DNA of 60,958 nt, from the NCBI GenBank assembly GCA_016742175.1, contig JACVCH010000023.1, forward strand, positions 1 to 60,958, in the 5' to 3' direction. Source of the DNA: Rhizobiaceae bacterium (GTDB lineage Bacteria; Pseudomonadota; Alphaproteobacteria; Rhizobiales; Rhizobiaceae). A model generated the notes under the pieces. That model saw nothing but the letters and a program-made list of their open reading frames with translations, made no database searches and was not told the origin of the DNA. A program made the position numbers and the translations under genes. This document shows positions 33,212 through 43,383 of this stretch, one piece after another; position 1 is the stretch's first letter; the number at the start of each line of letters is the position of its first letter.

Positions 33212-33610
33212 ATGGCCCGCGTCACCGTTGAGGATTGCATCGATAAGGTCGACAACCGGTTCGAGCTCGTTCTGCTCGCCGGCCACCGTGCCCGCCAGAT
33301 CTCGCAGGGCGCCGCGATCACGATCGACCGCGACAACGACAAGAACCCGGTCGTCGCCCTTCGCGAGATCGCCGACGAAACCCTCTCGCCGGAAGATCTG
33401 AAGGAAGACCTGATCCACTCGCTGCAAAAGCACGTCGAGGTCGACGAACCCGAAGTCGAAGCCGCCGCGCTTCCGGCCGAGGGCGGCGAGGAGACGATCG
33501 TCGCCACCGACGAGAGCGAGGACAACATCGCCTTCGACCGCATGTCGGAAGACGATCTGCTGGCCGGCATCGAAGGCCTGGTCGCGCCGGAAAAGAGCGA
33601 CGATTTCTGA
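33212..33610 (+). CDS. rpoZ: RNA polymerase omega subunit
   Basis: A 132-residue omega subunit, which binds the beta' C-terminus and aids RNA polymerase assembly and ppGpp response. The conserved core is [34 protein letters not shown] and [14 protein letters not shown]. The extra acidic C-terminal extension ([15 protein letters not shown]...SDDF) is usual in Rhizobiales. It precedes rsh, separated by a terminator-like hairpin. This neighbourhood joins the ppGpp-binding subunit to the ppGpp synthetase. Confidence 0.96.
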   Translation: MARVTVEDCIDKVDNRFELVLLAGHRARQISQGAAITIDRDNDKNPVVALREIADETLSPEDLKEDLIHSLQKHVEVDEPEVEAAALPAEGGEETIVATDESEDNIAFDRMSEDDLLAGIEGLVAPEKSDDF

Positions 33611-33665
33611 TCGTCGTCGCATTGGCGATCTTCCGCCGCTGCCGTTTGATGACTATCTAATCTGT

Positions 33666-33697
33666 ATGCCGCGCCGCTATGATGGCGCGGCATATTT
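33666..33697 (+). terminator. Terminator after rpoZ
   Basis: ATGCCGCGCC (33666-33675) pairs perfectly with GGCGCGGCAT (33684-33693) around an 8-nt loop and is followed by ATTT. The stem is 10 bp and GC rich but the T-run is short, so readthrough into rsh is possible. Confidence 0.65.
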
Positions 33698-33719
33698 CGT
33701 CTGAAGGGGCCGGTTGCAC

Positions 33720-35948
33720 ATGATGCGGCAATACGAGCTTGTCGAGCGCGTCCAGCGCTACAAGCCCGACGTGAATGAAGCGCTTTTGAACAAGGCATAT
33801 GTCTATGCCATGCAAAAGCACGGTCACCAGAAGCGCGCATCCGGCGATCCCTATTTCTCCCATCCGCTCGAAGTGGCCGCGATCCTCACCGACATGCATG
33901 TCGACGAGGCGACGGTGGCCGTCGCGCTCCTGCACGACACGATCGAGGACACCTCCGCGACGCGCCAGGAGATCGACACGCTGTTCGGGCCCGAAATGGG
34001 CAAGCTCGTTGAGGGACTGACCAAGCTCAAGAAACTCGACCTCGTCTCCAAGAAGGCCGAGCAGGCCGAAAACCTGCGCAAGCTCCTCCTCGCCATCGCC
34101 GAGGACGTGCGCGTCCTGCTCGTGAAGCTCGCCGACCGGCTCCACAACATGCGCACGCTCGACCACATGCCCGAGCACAAGCGCGTCCGCATCGCCGAGG
34201 AGACGATGGACATCTATGCGCCGCTGGCCGGGCGCATGGGCATGCAGGACATGCGCGAGGAGCTGGAGGAACTGGCCTTCCGCACCATGAACCCGGAGGC
34301 CCACCGCGCGGTCACCGAACGCCTCGCCGACATCTACGAGCGCTCGAAGGACGTCATCACCGAGATCGAGAAATCGCTCTCCGTCCTGTTCGAGAAATAC
34401 GACATCAAGGCGAAGGTGAAGAGCCGGCAGAAGAAGCCTTGGTCCGTCTTCCGCAAGATGGAGACCAAGGCGCTCTCCTTCGAGCAACTGTCCGACATCT
34501 TCGGCTTTCGCGTCGTCGTCGAAAACGAGGAGGATTGCTACCGCGCGCTCTTCGCCATCCACACGACGTGGTCGATGGTGCCGGGCCGCTTCAAGGACTA
34601 CATCTCGACGCCGAAGCAGAACGACTACCGCTCGATCCACACGACCATCGTCGGTCCCTCGCGCCAGCGCGTCGAACTGCAGATCCGCACGCGCCAGATG
34701 GACGACATCGCCGAATACGGCGTCGCCGCCCACACGCTCTACAAGGACGGCGCGGTCGTCGCCGGCAATGGCGGGCTGAAGCTTTCCAAGGACACCAACG
34801 CCTATGCGTGGCTGCGCCACACGATCGAGCAGCTTTCGGAAGGCGACAACCCGGAAGACTTCCTCGAAAACACCAAGCTGGAGCTCTTCCAGGACCAGGT
34901 CTTCTGCTTCACGCCGAAGGGCCGGCTGATCGCGCTGCCGCGCGGCGCGACGCCGATCGACTTCGCCTATGCCGTCCATACCGATGTCGGCGACACCTGC
35001 GTCGGCGCCAAGATCAACGGCCGCATCATGCCGCTGATGACGGAACTGAAGAACGGCGACGAGGTGGAGATCATCCGCTCGAAGGCGCAGGTGCCGCCTG
35101 CCGCCTGGGAATCCGTCGTCGTCACCGGCAAGGCGCGCTCGGCCATCCGCCGCGCGACCAAGAACGCGATCCGCAAGCAGTATTCCGGCCTCGGCACGCG
35201 CATTCTCGAACGCGCATTCGAACGCTCGGGCAAGAAGTTTTCGAAGGAACTCCTGAAGCCGGTGCTGCACCGTCTGGCGCGCAAGGATGTCGAGGACGTG
35301 CTGGCCGCCGTCGGGCGCGGCGAATTGTCGTCGCCGGATGTCGTGCGCGCGGTCTATCCCGACCACAAGGAGGAGCGCGCGGTGCAGCCGCCGCGCCAGC
35401 GCGAGGAAGGCTGGTTCAACCTGCGCAATGCGGCGGGCATGCTGTTCCAGATGCCGCGCTCGAGCGAACCGGAAAAACCCGGCCGGCGCGAAAGCGCCGG
35501 GGCGCTGCCGATCCGCGGCGTGCGCGGCGACCTGCCGGTCAAGTTCGCGCCGGAAGGCGCCGTTCCGGGCGACCGCATCGTCGGCATCATGCATCCGGGC
35601 TCGGGCATCACGATCTACCCGATCCAGTCGCCCTCGCTGACGGCGTTCGACGACCAGCCGGAGCGCTGGATCGACGTGCGCTGGGACATCGACGAGGACA
35701 CCAAGGAACGCTTTCCCGCGCGCGTTTCGGTGACGGCGCTGAACGAGCCGGGATCGCTTGCGAATATCTCGCAGGTGATTGCATCGAACGACGCCAACAT
35801 CCATACCCTATCCATGCTGCGCACCGCGCCGGATTTCACCGAGATGGTGTTCGATCTCGAGGTCTGGGACCTGAAGCATCTGAACCGGCTGATGTCGCAA
35901 CTGAAGGAAAATGCGAGCGTTTCGGAAGTGCGCCGCGTGAACGGATAG
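33720..35948 (+). CDS. rsh: Bifunctional (p)ppGpp synthetase/hydrolase, RelA/SpoT family
   Basis: A 742-residue Rsh that makes and degrades ppGpp in the stringent response. Domains in order: HD hydrolase (HDTIED at residues 72-77, intact, so hydrolysis is expected), RelA/SpoT synthetase ([29 protein letters not shown]), TGS ([18 protein letters not shown]), a linker helical region and a C-terminal ACT domain ([19 protein letters not shown]). ATG 33720 is chosen; an in-frame TTG at 33714 is possible. AAGGGG lies about 11 nt upstream. Single Rsh enzymes of this kind are the alphaproteobacterial norm. Confidence 0.97.
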   Translation: MMRQYELVERVQRYKPDVNEALLNKAYVYAMQKHGHQKRASGDPYFSHPLEVAAILTDMHVDEATVAVALLHDTIEDTSATRQEIDTLFGPEMGKLVEGLTKLKKLDLVSKKAEQAENLRKLLLAIAEDVRVLLVKLADRLHNMRTLDHMPEHKRVRIAEETMDIYAPLAGRMGMQDMREELEELAFRTMNPEAHRAVTERLADIYERSKDVITEIEKSLSVLFEKYDIKAKVKSRQKKPWSVFRKMETKALSFEQLSDIFGFRVVVENEEDCYRALFAIHTTWSMVPGRFKDYISTPKQNDYRSIHTTIVGPSRQRVELQIRTRQMDDIAEYGVAAHTLYKDGAVVAGNGGLKLSKDTNAYAWLRHTIEQLSEGDNPEDFLENTKLELFQDQVFCFTPKGRLIALPRGATPIDFAYAVHTDVGDTCVGAKINGRIMPLMTELKNGDEVEIIRSKAQVPPAAWESVVVTGKARSAIRRATKNAIRKQYSGLGTRILERAFERSGKKFSKELLKPVLHRLARKDVEDVLAAVGRGELSSPDVVRAVYPDHKEERAVQPPRQREEGWFNLRNAAGMLFQMPRSSEPEKPGRRESAGALPIRGVRGDLPVKFAPEGAVPGDRIVGIMHPGSGITIYPIQSPSLTAFDDQPERWIDVRWDIDEDTKERFPARVSVTALNEPGSLANISQVIASNDANIHTLSMLRTAPDFTEMVFDLEVWDLKHLNRLMSQLKENASVSEVRRVNG

Positions 35949-35959
35949 AAAGGCGGGGC

Positions 35960-36538
35960 ATGATGAAGACCGAAGACGTATTGGCGATTTTCCGCGAGGC
36001 GGGCGCGATCCTGGAGGGGCATTTCATCCTGACCTCCGGCCTGCGCAGCCCCGTCTTCCTGCAAAAGGCCCGCGTCTTCATGCATGCCGACAAGACCGAG
36101 CGCCTGTGCAAGGCATTGGCGGAGAAGATCCGCGCGGAGGCCGGCGAGATCGATTATGTCGTCGGCCCGGCCGTCGGCGGCATCATCCCGGCCTATGAGA
36201 CGTCCCGTCATCTCGGCGTGCCGGCGGTCTGGGTCGAGCGCGAGAACGGCGTCTTCAGGCTGCGCCGCTTCGAGATGGAAAAGGGGGCGCGCGTCGTCAT
36301 CGTCGAGGACATCGTGACGACGGGCCTGTCGATCCGCGAGACGGTCGCCTGCCTCCAGGAATTGGGCGCGAACGTGGTCGCCGCCGCCTGCATCGTCGAT
36401 CGTTCGGCCGGCAAGGTCGATGTCGGCGTGCCGCTGGTCGCGCTTGCCGAATACGAGGTGCCGGCCTTTCCGGCCGATGCCCTGCCGCCCGAACTCGCCG
36501 CCATCCCGGCCGTGAAGCCGGGAAGCCGCAATCTGTGA
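35960..36538 (+). CDS. pyrE: Orotate phosphoribosyltransferase
   Basis: A 192-residue enzyme transferring phosphoribose from PRPP to orotate in pyrimidine synthesis. The PRPP loop is [38 protein letters not shown] contacts orotate; [19 protein letters not shown] is the second loop. Two adjacent ATG codons (35960 and 35963) are both possible, with AAGG a few bases upstream. It is 11 bp after rsh. A very long in-frame extension through rsh in another frame is a shadow. Confidence 0.95.
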   Translation: MMKTEDVLAIFREAGAILEGHFILTSGLRSPVFLQKARVFMHADKTERLCKALAEKIRAEAGEIDYVVGPAVGGIIPAYETSRHLGVPAVWVERENGVFRLRRFEMEKGARVVIVEDIVTTGLSIRETVACLQELGANVVAAACIVDRSAGKVDVGVPLVALAEYEVPAFPADALPPELAAIPAVKPGSRNL

Positions 36539-36677
36539 CGCGCGACTTCACGAAACATTACATCCTGATAGCGGATTGTTTCGATCACGCGCTCGTGTCT
36601 ATATCCTGACGGCTGGCGACGATCCATATTCTCATCACAGAGCCGGGATAGGCCTCGGTTCGAGAGACGAACGGGCA

Positions 36678-37262
36678 ATGCTTTTCAGGCGACGCAAGGC
36701 AGCGGATTTTGGCGAGAAGTTGCGGACCATGTTCTGGCCGCGCCGCTCCTTTGCGCGCTCGGCGCGGTATTTCTCCAAGCGCGTGCTGCGCCTGACCGCC
36801 ACGCCGCATGCCGTTGCCGCAGGCGTCGCGGCGGGCGCCTTCGCGTCCTTCCTTCCCTATCTCGGCTTCCACTTCGTCATCGCCGGCGTTCTGGCGTGGC
36901 TGCTGCGCGGCAATCTCATCGCCTCGGCGCTCGGCACGGCAGTCGGCAATCCGATCACCTTTCCCTTCATCTGGGGCTGTTCGCTCGGTCTCGGGCGCTA
37001 TGTCCTCGACGGCAGCGAGCCGGGCCAGTTGAAGCCGCTCGAACTCGGCCGCGTCCTGTGGGAGCTTGATTTCGCGCTGCTTTGGCAGCCCTTCCTGAAG
37101 CCGATGACCGTCGGCGGCGCGATGCTCGGCGCATTGTGCGGCCTGATCCTCTATCTCGTCACCTATTGGGCGGTCGGCGTGTTTCGCGAGCAGCGGCGCA
37201 GGCGCCTCGCCGACAGGGCGCGCGAGCGTGCGCACTTCATGCCGGGCCAGACCGCCCGATGA
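36678..37262 (+). CDS. DUF2062 membrane protein
   Basis: A 194-residue protein with the DUF2062 core: [20 protein letters not shown], the helix pair [20 protein letters not shown], and [22 protein letters not shown] further helix lies near the C-terminus ([20 protein letters not shown]). About three transmembrane segments are predicted, with a basic N-terminus. Function is not known. The member between pyrE and acpS is conserved in Rhizobiales. ATG 36678 was chosen since the residues before it are not family-like; the ribosome site is weak. It overlaps acpS by 4 bp. Confidence 0.9.
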   Translation: MLFRRRKAADFGEKLRTMFWPRRSFARSARYFSKRVLRLTATPHAVAAGVAAGAFASFLPYLGFHFVIAGVLAWLLRGNLIASALGTAVGNPITFPFIWGCSLGLGRYVLDGSEPGQLKPLELGRVLWELDFALLWQPFLKPMTVGGAMLGALCGLILYLVTYWAVGVFREQRRRRLADRARERAHFMPGQTAR

Positions 37263-37669
37263 TCGTCGGAATCGGCAGCGACCTGATCGACATCCGTCGC
37301 ATCGAAAAGACCATCGAGCGCCATGGCGACCGCTTCATCGAGCGCATCTTCACCGAGATCGAGCAGGCGAAGTCGGACCGGCGCAAGCTGCGCGCGGCCT
37401 CCTATGCCAAGCGCTTTGCCGCCAAGGAAGCCTGCGCCAAGGCGCTCGGCACCGGTCTGGCGCGCGGCGTCTTCTGGCGCGACATGGGCGTGGTCAACCT
37501 GCCCGGCGGCAAGCCGACCATGCACCTGACGAACGGGGCGGAAGCGCGCCTGCTGGCCCTGATGCCGAAGGGGCACCGGCCGGTCATCCATTTGACGATC
37601 ACCGACGATTTTCCGCTCGCCCAGGCTTTCGTCATCATTGAAGCCGTGCCGCAGGACGCGCCGGCGTGA
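37259..37669 (+). CDS. acpS: Holo-[acyl-carrier-protein] synthase
   Basis: A 136-residue AcpS that transfers 4'-phosphopantetheine from CoA to the acyl carrier protein. The two signature stretches are [17 protein letters not shown] (Asp metal ligand) and [16 protein letters not shown] (Glu ligand and Lys). Length normal for the trimeric bacterial enzyme. ATG 37259 overlaps the previous stop as ATGA. It precedes lepB, as in most Rhizobiales. Confidence 0.96.
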   Translation: MIVGIGSDLIDIRRIEKTIERHGDRFIERIFTEIEQAKSDRRKLRAASYAKRFAAKEACAKALGTGLARGVFWRDMGVVNLPGGKPTMHLTNGAEARLLALMPKGHRPVIHLTITDDFPLAQAFVIIEAVPQDAPA

Positions 37670-37752
37670 CCAAGCGACGCAACGGCGTTGCCGCAGACGC
37701 CCGCAAACGCTAAGACGAACCGCTCTTCGCAAAGTACGGAAAGAATCTCAGC

Positions 37753-38496
37753 GTGTCGGACAAGAACAGCAAGAAATCCGGCGGTTTCGGCGAAACCGTC
37801 AGCGTCATCGTGCAGGCTCTCCTGCTGGCGCTCGTCATTCGCACGCTCCTGTTCCAGCCCTTCTCGATCCCGTCGGGCTCGATGCGGCCGACTTTGCTCG
37901 AGGGCGACTATCTCTTCGTCACCAAATGGGCCTACGGCTATTCGAAGCATTCGCTGCCCTTTTCGCCGCCGCTCTTCGAGGGCCGCATCTGGGGCTCCGA
38001 GCCCGAACGCGGCGATGTCGTGGTCTTCAAGTTCCCGCCGGACCCCTCGCTCGACTACATCAAGCGCGTGATCGGCCTGCCGGGCGACACGATCCAGATG
38101 ATCGACGGCCAGCTCCAGATCAATGGCGAGGCGGTTCCGCGTGAACTCGTCGACGAACTCGACAATCCCGACATCACCGAGATGGCGCGGCCGGTCGAGG
38201 TGTGGCGCGAGACGCTGCCAAACGGCGTTTCCTACGACACGCTCGACCTGTCGCCCAACTCGATCGGCGACAACACGCGCGAGTTCCAGGTGCCCGAAGG
38301 CCATTACTTCATGATGGGCGACAACCGCGACAACTCGACCGACAGCCGCTTCTCGGTCGGCTACGTGCCGGCCGATCACCTCGTCGGGCGCGCCAACATC
38401 ATCTTCTTCTCCATGTCGGGCGGCGCGAGCCCGCTGGAAATCTGGCGCTGGCCGACCGAACTGCGCTTCTCGCGCCTCTTCGACATGGTCGAGTGA
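37753..38496 (+). CDS. lepB: Signal peptidase I
   Basis: A 247-residue type I signal peptidase. A short cytoplasmic start leads to one membrane segment (VSVIVQALLLALVIRTLLF). The catalytic Ser lies in FSIPSGSMRPTLLEGD and the catalytic Lys in YIKRVIGLPGD; the C-terminal box is HYFMMGDNRDNSTDSRF. It cleaves leader peptides of exported proteins at the periplasmic face. The start is GTG at 37753 with GGAAAGA upstream; no ATG fits. The stop overlaps the rnc start by 1 bp. Confidence 0.96.
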   Translation: MSDKNSKKSGGFGETVSVIVQALLLALVIRTLLFQPFSIPSGSMRPTLLEGDYLFVTKWAYGYSKHSLPFSPPLFEGRIWGSEPERGDVVVFKFPPDPSLDYIKRVIGLPGDTIQMIDGQLQINGEAVPRELVDELDNPDITEMARPVEVWRETLPNGVSYDTLDLSPNSIGDNTREFQVPEGHYFMMGDNRDNSTDSRFSVGYVPADHLVGRANIIFFSMSGGASPLEIWRWPTELRFSRLFDMVE

Positions 38497-39209
38497 TGGC
38501 GCGAAGCGAGCGCGATGGCGCAGCGCTCAGCGCCGCTGTCGAGAAGATCACCGGCATCGCGCTGAGCGACCACGAACGGCTGGCGCGTGCGCTCACCCAC
38601 GCGAGCGTCCAGGCCGGCGCCGCCGCGCATTACGAGCGGCTGGAGTTTCTCGGCGACCGGGTGCTCGGGCTGGTGATTGCGCAGATGCTCTTCGAGGCGC
38701 ACCCCGATGCCGCCGAGGGCGAGCTTTCGGTGCGGCTCAACGGGCTGGTCAACGCCGAGACGCTGGCCGAGCTCGCCGACGAGATCGGCCTGACGCCGCT
38801 GATCCGAACCAGCGCCGAGTTCGGATCCCTGTCCGGCAAGAAGCGCATCAACACGCGCTCCGACGTGATGGAGGCTCTGATCGCCGCCATCTATCTGGAG
38901 AAGGGACTGGAAGCCGCAGAGGCCTTCATCCTGTCCAGATGGGCCAAGCGCGCCGGCGGCGAGGCGGCCGGGCGCCGCGACGCCAAGACCGAATTGCAGG
39001 AATGGGCGCACCAGCGCGTCAAGGCCTCGCCCGTCTACCGCGTGGACAGCCGCGAGGGACCGGATCATGATCCCGTCTTCACGGTCAGCGTGCTGATCGA
39101 AGGCCTGGCGCCGGGGCAGGCGAAGGGCCGCTCCAAGCGCGAGGCCGAGCAGGCGGCGGCCGCTGCCGTATTGACGCGCGAAGGCGTCTGGAAGGACGAA
39201 ACACGATGA
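38496..39209 (+). CDS. rnc: Ribonuclease III
   Basis: A 237-residue dsRNA endonuclease. The signature ERLEFLGDRVLGLVIAQML carries the Glu/Asp catalytic pair, with the second acidic set in RSDVMEALIAAIYLEKG. The C-terminal double-stranded RNA-binding domain shows KTELQEWAHQ and GRSKREAEQAAAAAVL. It matures rRNA and cuts structured mRNAs. The ATG overlaps the lepB stop (TGATG) and its own stop overlaps era by 4 bp, making lepB-rnc-era a tightly coupled unit. Confidence 0.96.
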   Translation: MARSERDGAALSAAVEKITGIALSDHERLARALTHASVQAGAAAHYERLEFLGDRVLGLVIAQMLFEAHPDAAEGELSVRLNGLVNAETLAELADEIGLTPLIRTSAEFGSLSGKKRINTRSDVMEALIAAIYLEKGLEAAEAFILSRWAKRAGGEAAGRRDAKTELQEWAHQRVKASPVYRVDSREGPDHDPVFTVSVLIEGLAPGQAKGRSKREAEQAAAAAVLTREGVWKDETR

Positions 39210-40126
39210 CCGACGAAGCCACCAACGCCGAGGGTCCGACGCGCTCGGGCTTCGTCGCGCTCATCGGCGCGCCCAATGCGGGCAAGTCGACGCTTTTGAA
39301 CCAGCTCGTCGGCTCCAAGGTCTCGATCGTCACCCACAAGGTCCAGACGACCCGCGCCATCGTGCGCGGCATCGCCACCCACAAGCGCGCGCAGATCGTG
39401 TTCATGGACACGCCCGGCATCTTCAAGCCGCGCCGCCGCCTCGACGAGGCGATGGTGACGACCGCCTGGGGCGGGGCGAAGGACGCCGACATGATCGCCT
39501 TCCTGATCGATGCCGAGCGCGGCATCCGCGGCGACGCCGAGACGATCCTCGAACGGCTCGAAAACGTCCGCCAGCCCAAGATCCTGATCTTGAACAAGAT
39601 CGACCAGGTCAAGCGCGAGGATCTTCTGGCGCTGACCGCCAGGGCGACCGAAAAGGTCGAGTTCGACCGCGTCTTCATGGTCTCGGCGCTCACCGGCTCG
39701 GGCTGCACGGACCTCCTCGACTACCTCGCCGACGCCGTTCAGGAAGGGCCGTGGTACTATCCGGAGGACCAGATCTCGGACCTGCCGATGCGCCAGCTCG
39801 CCGCCGAGATCACGCGCGAGAAGCTGTTCCTGCGCCTTCATCAGGAACTTCCCTATTCCTCTCATGTCGAGACCGAGCGCTGGGAGGAGAAGAAGGACGG
39901 TTCGGTGAAGATCGAGCAGGTCATCTATGTCGAGCGCGACAGCCAGAAGAAGATCGTGCTCGGCAAGAAGGGCGAGACGATCCGCGCCATCGGCCAGGCC
40001 GCGCGCGAGGAACTCGCCGAGATCATGGAGCAGAAGGTCCATCTTTTCCTGTTCGTGAAGGTGCGCGAGAACTGGATCAACGATCCCGAGCGCTATCGCG
40101 AGATGGGGCTTGAATTTCCGCGCTGA
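39206..40126 (+). CDS. era: GTPase Era
   Basis: A 306-residue Ras-like GTPase with KH domain that assists 30S ribosome assembly. G1 is GAPNAGKSTLLNQLVG, G3 is FMDTPGIFKP, and G4 is LILNKIDQVK. The C-terminal KH domain includes KKIVLGKKGETIRAIGQAARE, which contacts the 3' end of 16S rRNA. Full length. It overlaps rnc by 4 bp and precedes recO by 18 bp. Confidence 0.97.
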   Translation: MTDEATNAEGPTRSGFVALIGAPNAGKSTLLNQLVGSKVSIVTHKVQTTRAIVRGIATHKRAQIVFMDTPGIFKPRRRLDEAMVTTAWGGAKDADMIAFLIDAERGIRGDAETILERLENVRQPKILILNKIDQVKREDLLALTARATEKVEFDRVFMVSALTGSGCTDLLDYLADAVQEGPWYYPEDQISDLPMRQLAAEITREKLFLRLHQELPYSSHVETERWEEKKDGSVKIEQVIYVERDSQKKIVLGKKGETIRAIGQAAREELAEIMEQKVHLFLFVKVRENWINDPERYREMGLEFPR

Positions 40127-40144
40127 CGCGCCGAATTTCCGCTG

Positions 40145-40906
40145 ATGGAATGGCGTGACGACGGCATCATCCTGGGCACGCGCCGGCATGGCGAGACGAG
40201 CGTCATCCTCGAAGTGATGACGCGCGCCCACGGCCGCCATCTCGGCCTCGTGCGCGGCGGCCGCTCGCGCAAGATGCAGCCGGTACTGCAAGCCGGCAAC
40301 CGCGTCGAGCTCGTCTGGCGCGCGCGGCTCGACGAGCATCTCGGCTTCTTCGCGGTCGAGCCGGTCGAGCTGAAGGCCGCGCAGTTCATGGACAGCGCGG
40401 CCAGCATCTACGGCCTGCAACTGATGGCCGCGCATCTTCGGCTTTTGCCAGAGCGCGACCCGCATGCGGGCCTCTACGAGACGCTGGCGGTGGTGCTCGA
40501 CCACCTGCGCGAGCCGCAGGATGCTGCCGAACTCGTCGTCCGCTTCGAGCTTCTGGTGCTGGAGGAACTCGGCTTCGGTCTCGACCTCCAGCGCTGCGCC
40601 GCGACCGGCGCGAGCGAAGAGCTCGTCTACGTCTCGCCCAAGAGCGGCCGCGCCGTCTCGCGCGCGGCGGGCGAGCCCTGGCGCGACAGGCTTCTCGCGC
40701 TGCCGGAGTTCCTGCGCCGCGGCTCGAGACGACAGGGCGACGAGGCGGCGGTCGCCGACGCCTTCCGCCTGACCGGCTTCTTCCTCACCCGCCACATCTA
40801 CGAGCCGCGCGGCATGGACGAGCCCGATGCCCGCATCGGCTTCATCGCCGCGCTGAAAAAGGCGCTCGCCAGTATCCCACCGCACAACGGAGAAAATGCC
40901 GCATGA
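40145..40906 (+). CDS. recO: DNA repair protein RecO
   Basis: A 253-residue RecO, which with RecR loads RecA at gaps. The N-terminal OB fold is visible as [20 protein letters not shown] and [19 protein letters not shown]; the helical part contains [20 protein letters not shown]. The region after that Cys lacks a full four-cysteine zinc finger, as in most alphaproteobacterial RecO proteins. It overlaps the thioesterase gene by 4 bp. No strong ribosome site is seen, suggesting readthrough from era. Confidence 0.94.
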   Translation: MEWRDDGIILGTRRHGETSVILEVMTRAHGRHLGLVRGGRSRKMQPVLQAGNRVELVWRARLDEHLGFFAVEPVELKAAQFMDSAASIYGLQLMAAHLRLLPERDPHAGLYETLAVVLDHLREPQDAAELVVRFELLVLEELGFGLDLQRCAATGASEELVYVSPKSGRAVSRAAGEPWRDRLLALPEFLRRGSRRQGDEAAVADAFRLTGFFLTRHIYEPRGMDEPDARIGFIAALKKALASIPPHNGENAA

Positions 40907-41421
40907 CCGCAGTCGAAATCTTCCCTGGCCACGTCGTTCCGCGCGGCCTCGGCACCATTCCGCATGCGGATGTTGAGCACTACTCCGGCCTCGAACTCCT
41001 GCAGCGCGTGGTCGAAGGCGAATATCCCGCGCCGTCGATCGCCGCCCGGATCAACTTCGCGCTGGTCGAGGTTTCCGAGGGCAGGGCGGTGTTCAAGGGC
41101 ATGCCCGGCGCGCGCCATTTCAACCCGCTCGGCTCGGTTCATGGCGGCTGGGCCGCAACCGTGCTCGATTCCGCGCTCGGCTGCTCGATCCACACGCTGC
41201 TGGCGAAAGGCGAGGGCTATTCGACTGTCGAGATGAAGGTGAACTATCTCCGTCCGATCAGCGAGAAGACGGGCGTCGTCACCTGCGAGGGAAAGGTCGT
41301 CAACAAGGGCCGCACGCTCGCCGTCTCCGAAGCGCGGCTGATGGACGCCAACGGCAAGCTGCTCGCCATCGGCACCGAAACCTGCGCGATCTTCCCGATC
41401 GCCAACATGGCGGCGAGGTAG
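40903..41421 (+). CDS. PaaI-family hotdog thioesterase
   Basis: A 172-residue hotdog-fold acyl-CoA thioesterase of the PaaI group. The core reads [30 protein letters not shown], where HGG and the following Asp are the usual active-site residues; [12 protein letters not shown] is the second strand motif. The acyl substrate is unknown. It overlaps recO by 4 bp, so it is the distal gene of the rsh-era-recO run, and is followed by an inverted-repeat element. Confidence 0.9.
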   Translation: MTAVEIFPGHVVPRGLGTIPHADVEHYSGLELLQRVVEGEYPAPSIAARINFALVEVSEGRAVFKGMPGARHFNPLGSVHGGWAATVLDSALGCSIHTLLAKGEGYSTVEMKVNYLRPISEKTGVVTCEGKVVNKGRTLAVSEARLMDANGKLLAIGTETCAIFPIANMAAR

Positions 41422-41433
41422 CGTTCTCGCTTC

Positions 41434-41547
41434 TCCCCTTGTGGGAGAAGGTGCCCCGAAGGGGCGGATGAGGGGTGAGACGGCACCGCCAGGCCACCCC
41501 TCATCCGACGTCGGCTGGCGCCGACGCCACCTTCTCCCACAAGGGGA
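41434..41547. repeat. RIME-like inverted repeat, type 3
   Basis: TCCCCTTGTGGGAGAAGGTG (41434-41453) is the exact reverse complement of 41528-41547. An inner pair GGATGAGGGGTG (41466-41477) and its complement (41495-41506) nests inside. The element fills the gap between two convergent genes (PaaI and MFS) and may terminate both. Confidence 0.88.
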
Positions 41548-41562
41548 CAAGGAAACCGACCG

Positions 41563-42801
41563 CTACTCCGCAGCCACCAGTGCCGGCCGATCCACCGGCC
41601 GCTCGGCGATCGGCCAGTGCACGATCGCCGCGAAGAGGCCGAGCGCCACGCCCAGCCACCAGACCGGATCGTAGGAGCCGAGGATGTCGTAGAGATATCC
41701 GCCAAGCCAGACGCCGAGGAACGAGCCGATCTGGTGCGACAGGAAGACGAGGCCGCCGAGCATGCCGAGATAGCGCGTGCCGAACATGATCGCGACCAGC
41801 GCGTTGGTCGGCGGCACGGTCGAGAGCCAGAGCAGCCCCATCACGATCGAGAACACGATGACGGCCGTCGGCGTCTGCGGCAGCAGCAAAAACGCAGTGA
41901 TGGCGATCGACCGGCCGATATAGATCAGCGCGAGGAAGATCGGCTTGGAGTATTTCTGACCGATGACGCCGGCGGCGAGCGAGCCGATGATGTTGAAGAA
42001 GCCGATGAAGGCGAGCGCCAGCACGGCATAGCGTGCATCGATGCCGAGATCGCCGATATAGGCCGGGAAATGCGCGGTGATGAACGCGACCTGGAAGCCG
42101 CAGACGAAGAAGCCGGAGACGAGCAGGAGGTAGCTCTTGTGCGCGAAGGCCTCGCGCAGCGCGGCGCCCATCGACTGCTCGAACTGCGCCTGCGGCACCG
42201 AACCCGTCTTCGAATTGCCGACGAGCGGAATGGCGAGGATCGGGATGATGAGCATCATCGCGCTCATGATCATCAGCGTATCCGACCAGCCATAGGCGTC
42301 GATCAGGCCCTGGCTGAGCGGGGCGAAGACGAACATGCCGGCCGAGCCTGCCGCCGTGCCGATGCCGAAGACGATCGAGCGCTTCTCGGGCGGGGTGTTG
42401 CGGCCGAAAGCGGCGAGCACGATCGAGAACGAGCTTGCAGCGACGCCGAGCCCGACGAGCACGCCGCCGGAGATATGCAGCATGGTCGGCGTGTCGGCGG
42501 TGGCCATCATGGCGAGGCCCGCAGCGTAGAGCAACCCGCCGAAGGAGAGCACGCGCCACGTGCCGAAGCGGTCTGCGATGGCGCCGAAGACGGGCTGCCC
42601 GAGGCCCCACAGAAGGTTCTGGATCGCCATGGCGAGGCCGAACGTCGTCCGGTCCCAGCCCTTTTCCGCCAGCATCGGCAACTGGAAGAAGCCCATCGCC
42701 GAGCGCGGCCCGAAGGCCATGCCAGCGATGATGCAGCCGCAGATGATGAGAAGCCACGGCACGGAGCGGGTCGCGGGGCGGTCGGCGGGTATGGTCGTCA
42801 T
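41563..42801 (-). CDS. Major facilitator superfamily transporter
   Basis: A 412-residue MFS permease with twelve predicted helices. The conserved loop 2-3 motif appears as VFGAIADRFGTWRVL, and a repeat-like second half follows the long central loop (PQAQFEQSMGAALREAFAHK). An N-terminal signature reads GPRSAMGFFQLPMLAEKGWDRTTF, close to oxalate/monocarboxylate-type carriers. Substrate unknown. Not part of an operon: a LysM gene lies 92 bp upstream and a repeat element lies downstream. Confidence 0.88.
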   Translation of the reverse strand: MTTIPADRPATRSVPWLLIICGCIIAGMAFGPRSAMGFFQLPMLAEKGWDRTTFGLAMAIQNLLWGLGQPVFGAIADRFGTWRVLSFGGLLYAAGLAMMATADTPTMLHISGGVLVGLGVAASSFSIVLAAFGRNTPPEKRSIVFGIGTAAGSAGMFVFAPLSQGLIDAYGWSDTLMIMSAMMLIIPILAIPLVGNSKTGSVPQAQFEQSMGAALREAFAHKSYLLLVSGFFVCGFQVAFITAHFPAYIGDLGIDARYAVLALAFIGFFNIIGSLAAGVIGQKYSKPIFLALIYIGRSIAITAFLLLPQTPTAVIVFSIVMGLLWLSTVPPTNALVAIMFGTRYLGMLGGLVFLSHQIGSFLGVWLGGYLYDILGSYDPVWWLGVALGLFAAIVHWPIAERPVDRPALVAAE

Positions 42802-42893
42802 GGCGCAGGTCTCGATTGATGATCGAGACTAGCCGAGCGATTGTTCAAACGGAAACGAATTGAAACGATGGACCGTTCAATTCCGCTGATCGG

Positions 42894-43337
42894 TCAGCGT
42901 TGCGGAAAGGGCCATCCAGGCGAGCCGGGCTGACCCGGAAGCGGCACCTGGCCGGGCAGGGGCGGCCGTGTCGGGTCGAAATAGACAGGCCGCTCGCGGC
43001 GGAATTCGCGCAGCGGGATGTTGGTCTGCGTCTGGATGCCGGGTCCGGTCTCTGCGATCGGCGGCGCGACGGTCACGCGCGGGCGGTTGTACGGAAGCTG
43101 GCGCGAGCGCGCATCGGCGTCGGGCACCTCGATGATCATCCCGGCCTGCAGGCGGTTCGGCCTCAAGCCCGGATTGGCCTGCATCAGCGTCTCGACATTG
43201 ACGCCGCACGCCGCCGCGACTGCGGAGAGCGTGTCGCCGCGTGCGATCGTCACCTGGCCGGGGCAGGCGGACGCCGGCGAGGCGGCGAGGACGGGCCATG
43301 AGGCGATCGCGGCAAGGGCGAGGCGGGCAAGCATCAT
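42894..43337 (-). CDS. LysM-domain secreted protein
   Basis: A 147-residue exported protein. Signal peptide MMLARLALAAIASWPVLAAS ends near ASACPG. One LysM domain follows: VTIARGDTLSAVAAACGVNVE then LMQANPGLRPNRLQAGMII, which binds peptidoglycan glycan chains. The remaining 80 residues are proline rich (PLPGQVPLPGQPGSPGWPFP) and probably disordered. No catalytic domain is present. It might help anchor a partner in the periplasm. Short relative to most LysM peptidases; it looks complete. Confidence 0.85.
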   Translation of the reverse strand: MMLARLALAAIASWPVLAASPASACPGQVTIARGDTLSAVAAACGVNVETLMQANPGLRPNRLQAGMIIEVPDADARSRQLPYNRPRVTVAPPIAETGPGIQTQTNIPLREFRRERPVYFDPTRPPLPGQVPLPGQPGSPGWPFPQR

Positions 43338-43383
43338 GCGTCCAATCTATGGCGCGCGTCCGCGATTTGCACCCGCCCTCCGC

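Noticed and set aside
33657-35804. A 715-codon frame antisense to rsh
   Set aside because: High G/C third positions leave the opposite strand open. The product is His/Asp/Arg-rich without domains, and rsh on the plus strand is certain.
34439-36538. A 699-codon frame ending in PyrE
   Set aside because: The first 500 codons are an out-of-frame reading of rsh. Only the part after 35960 is real.
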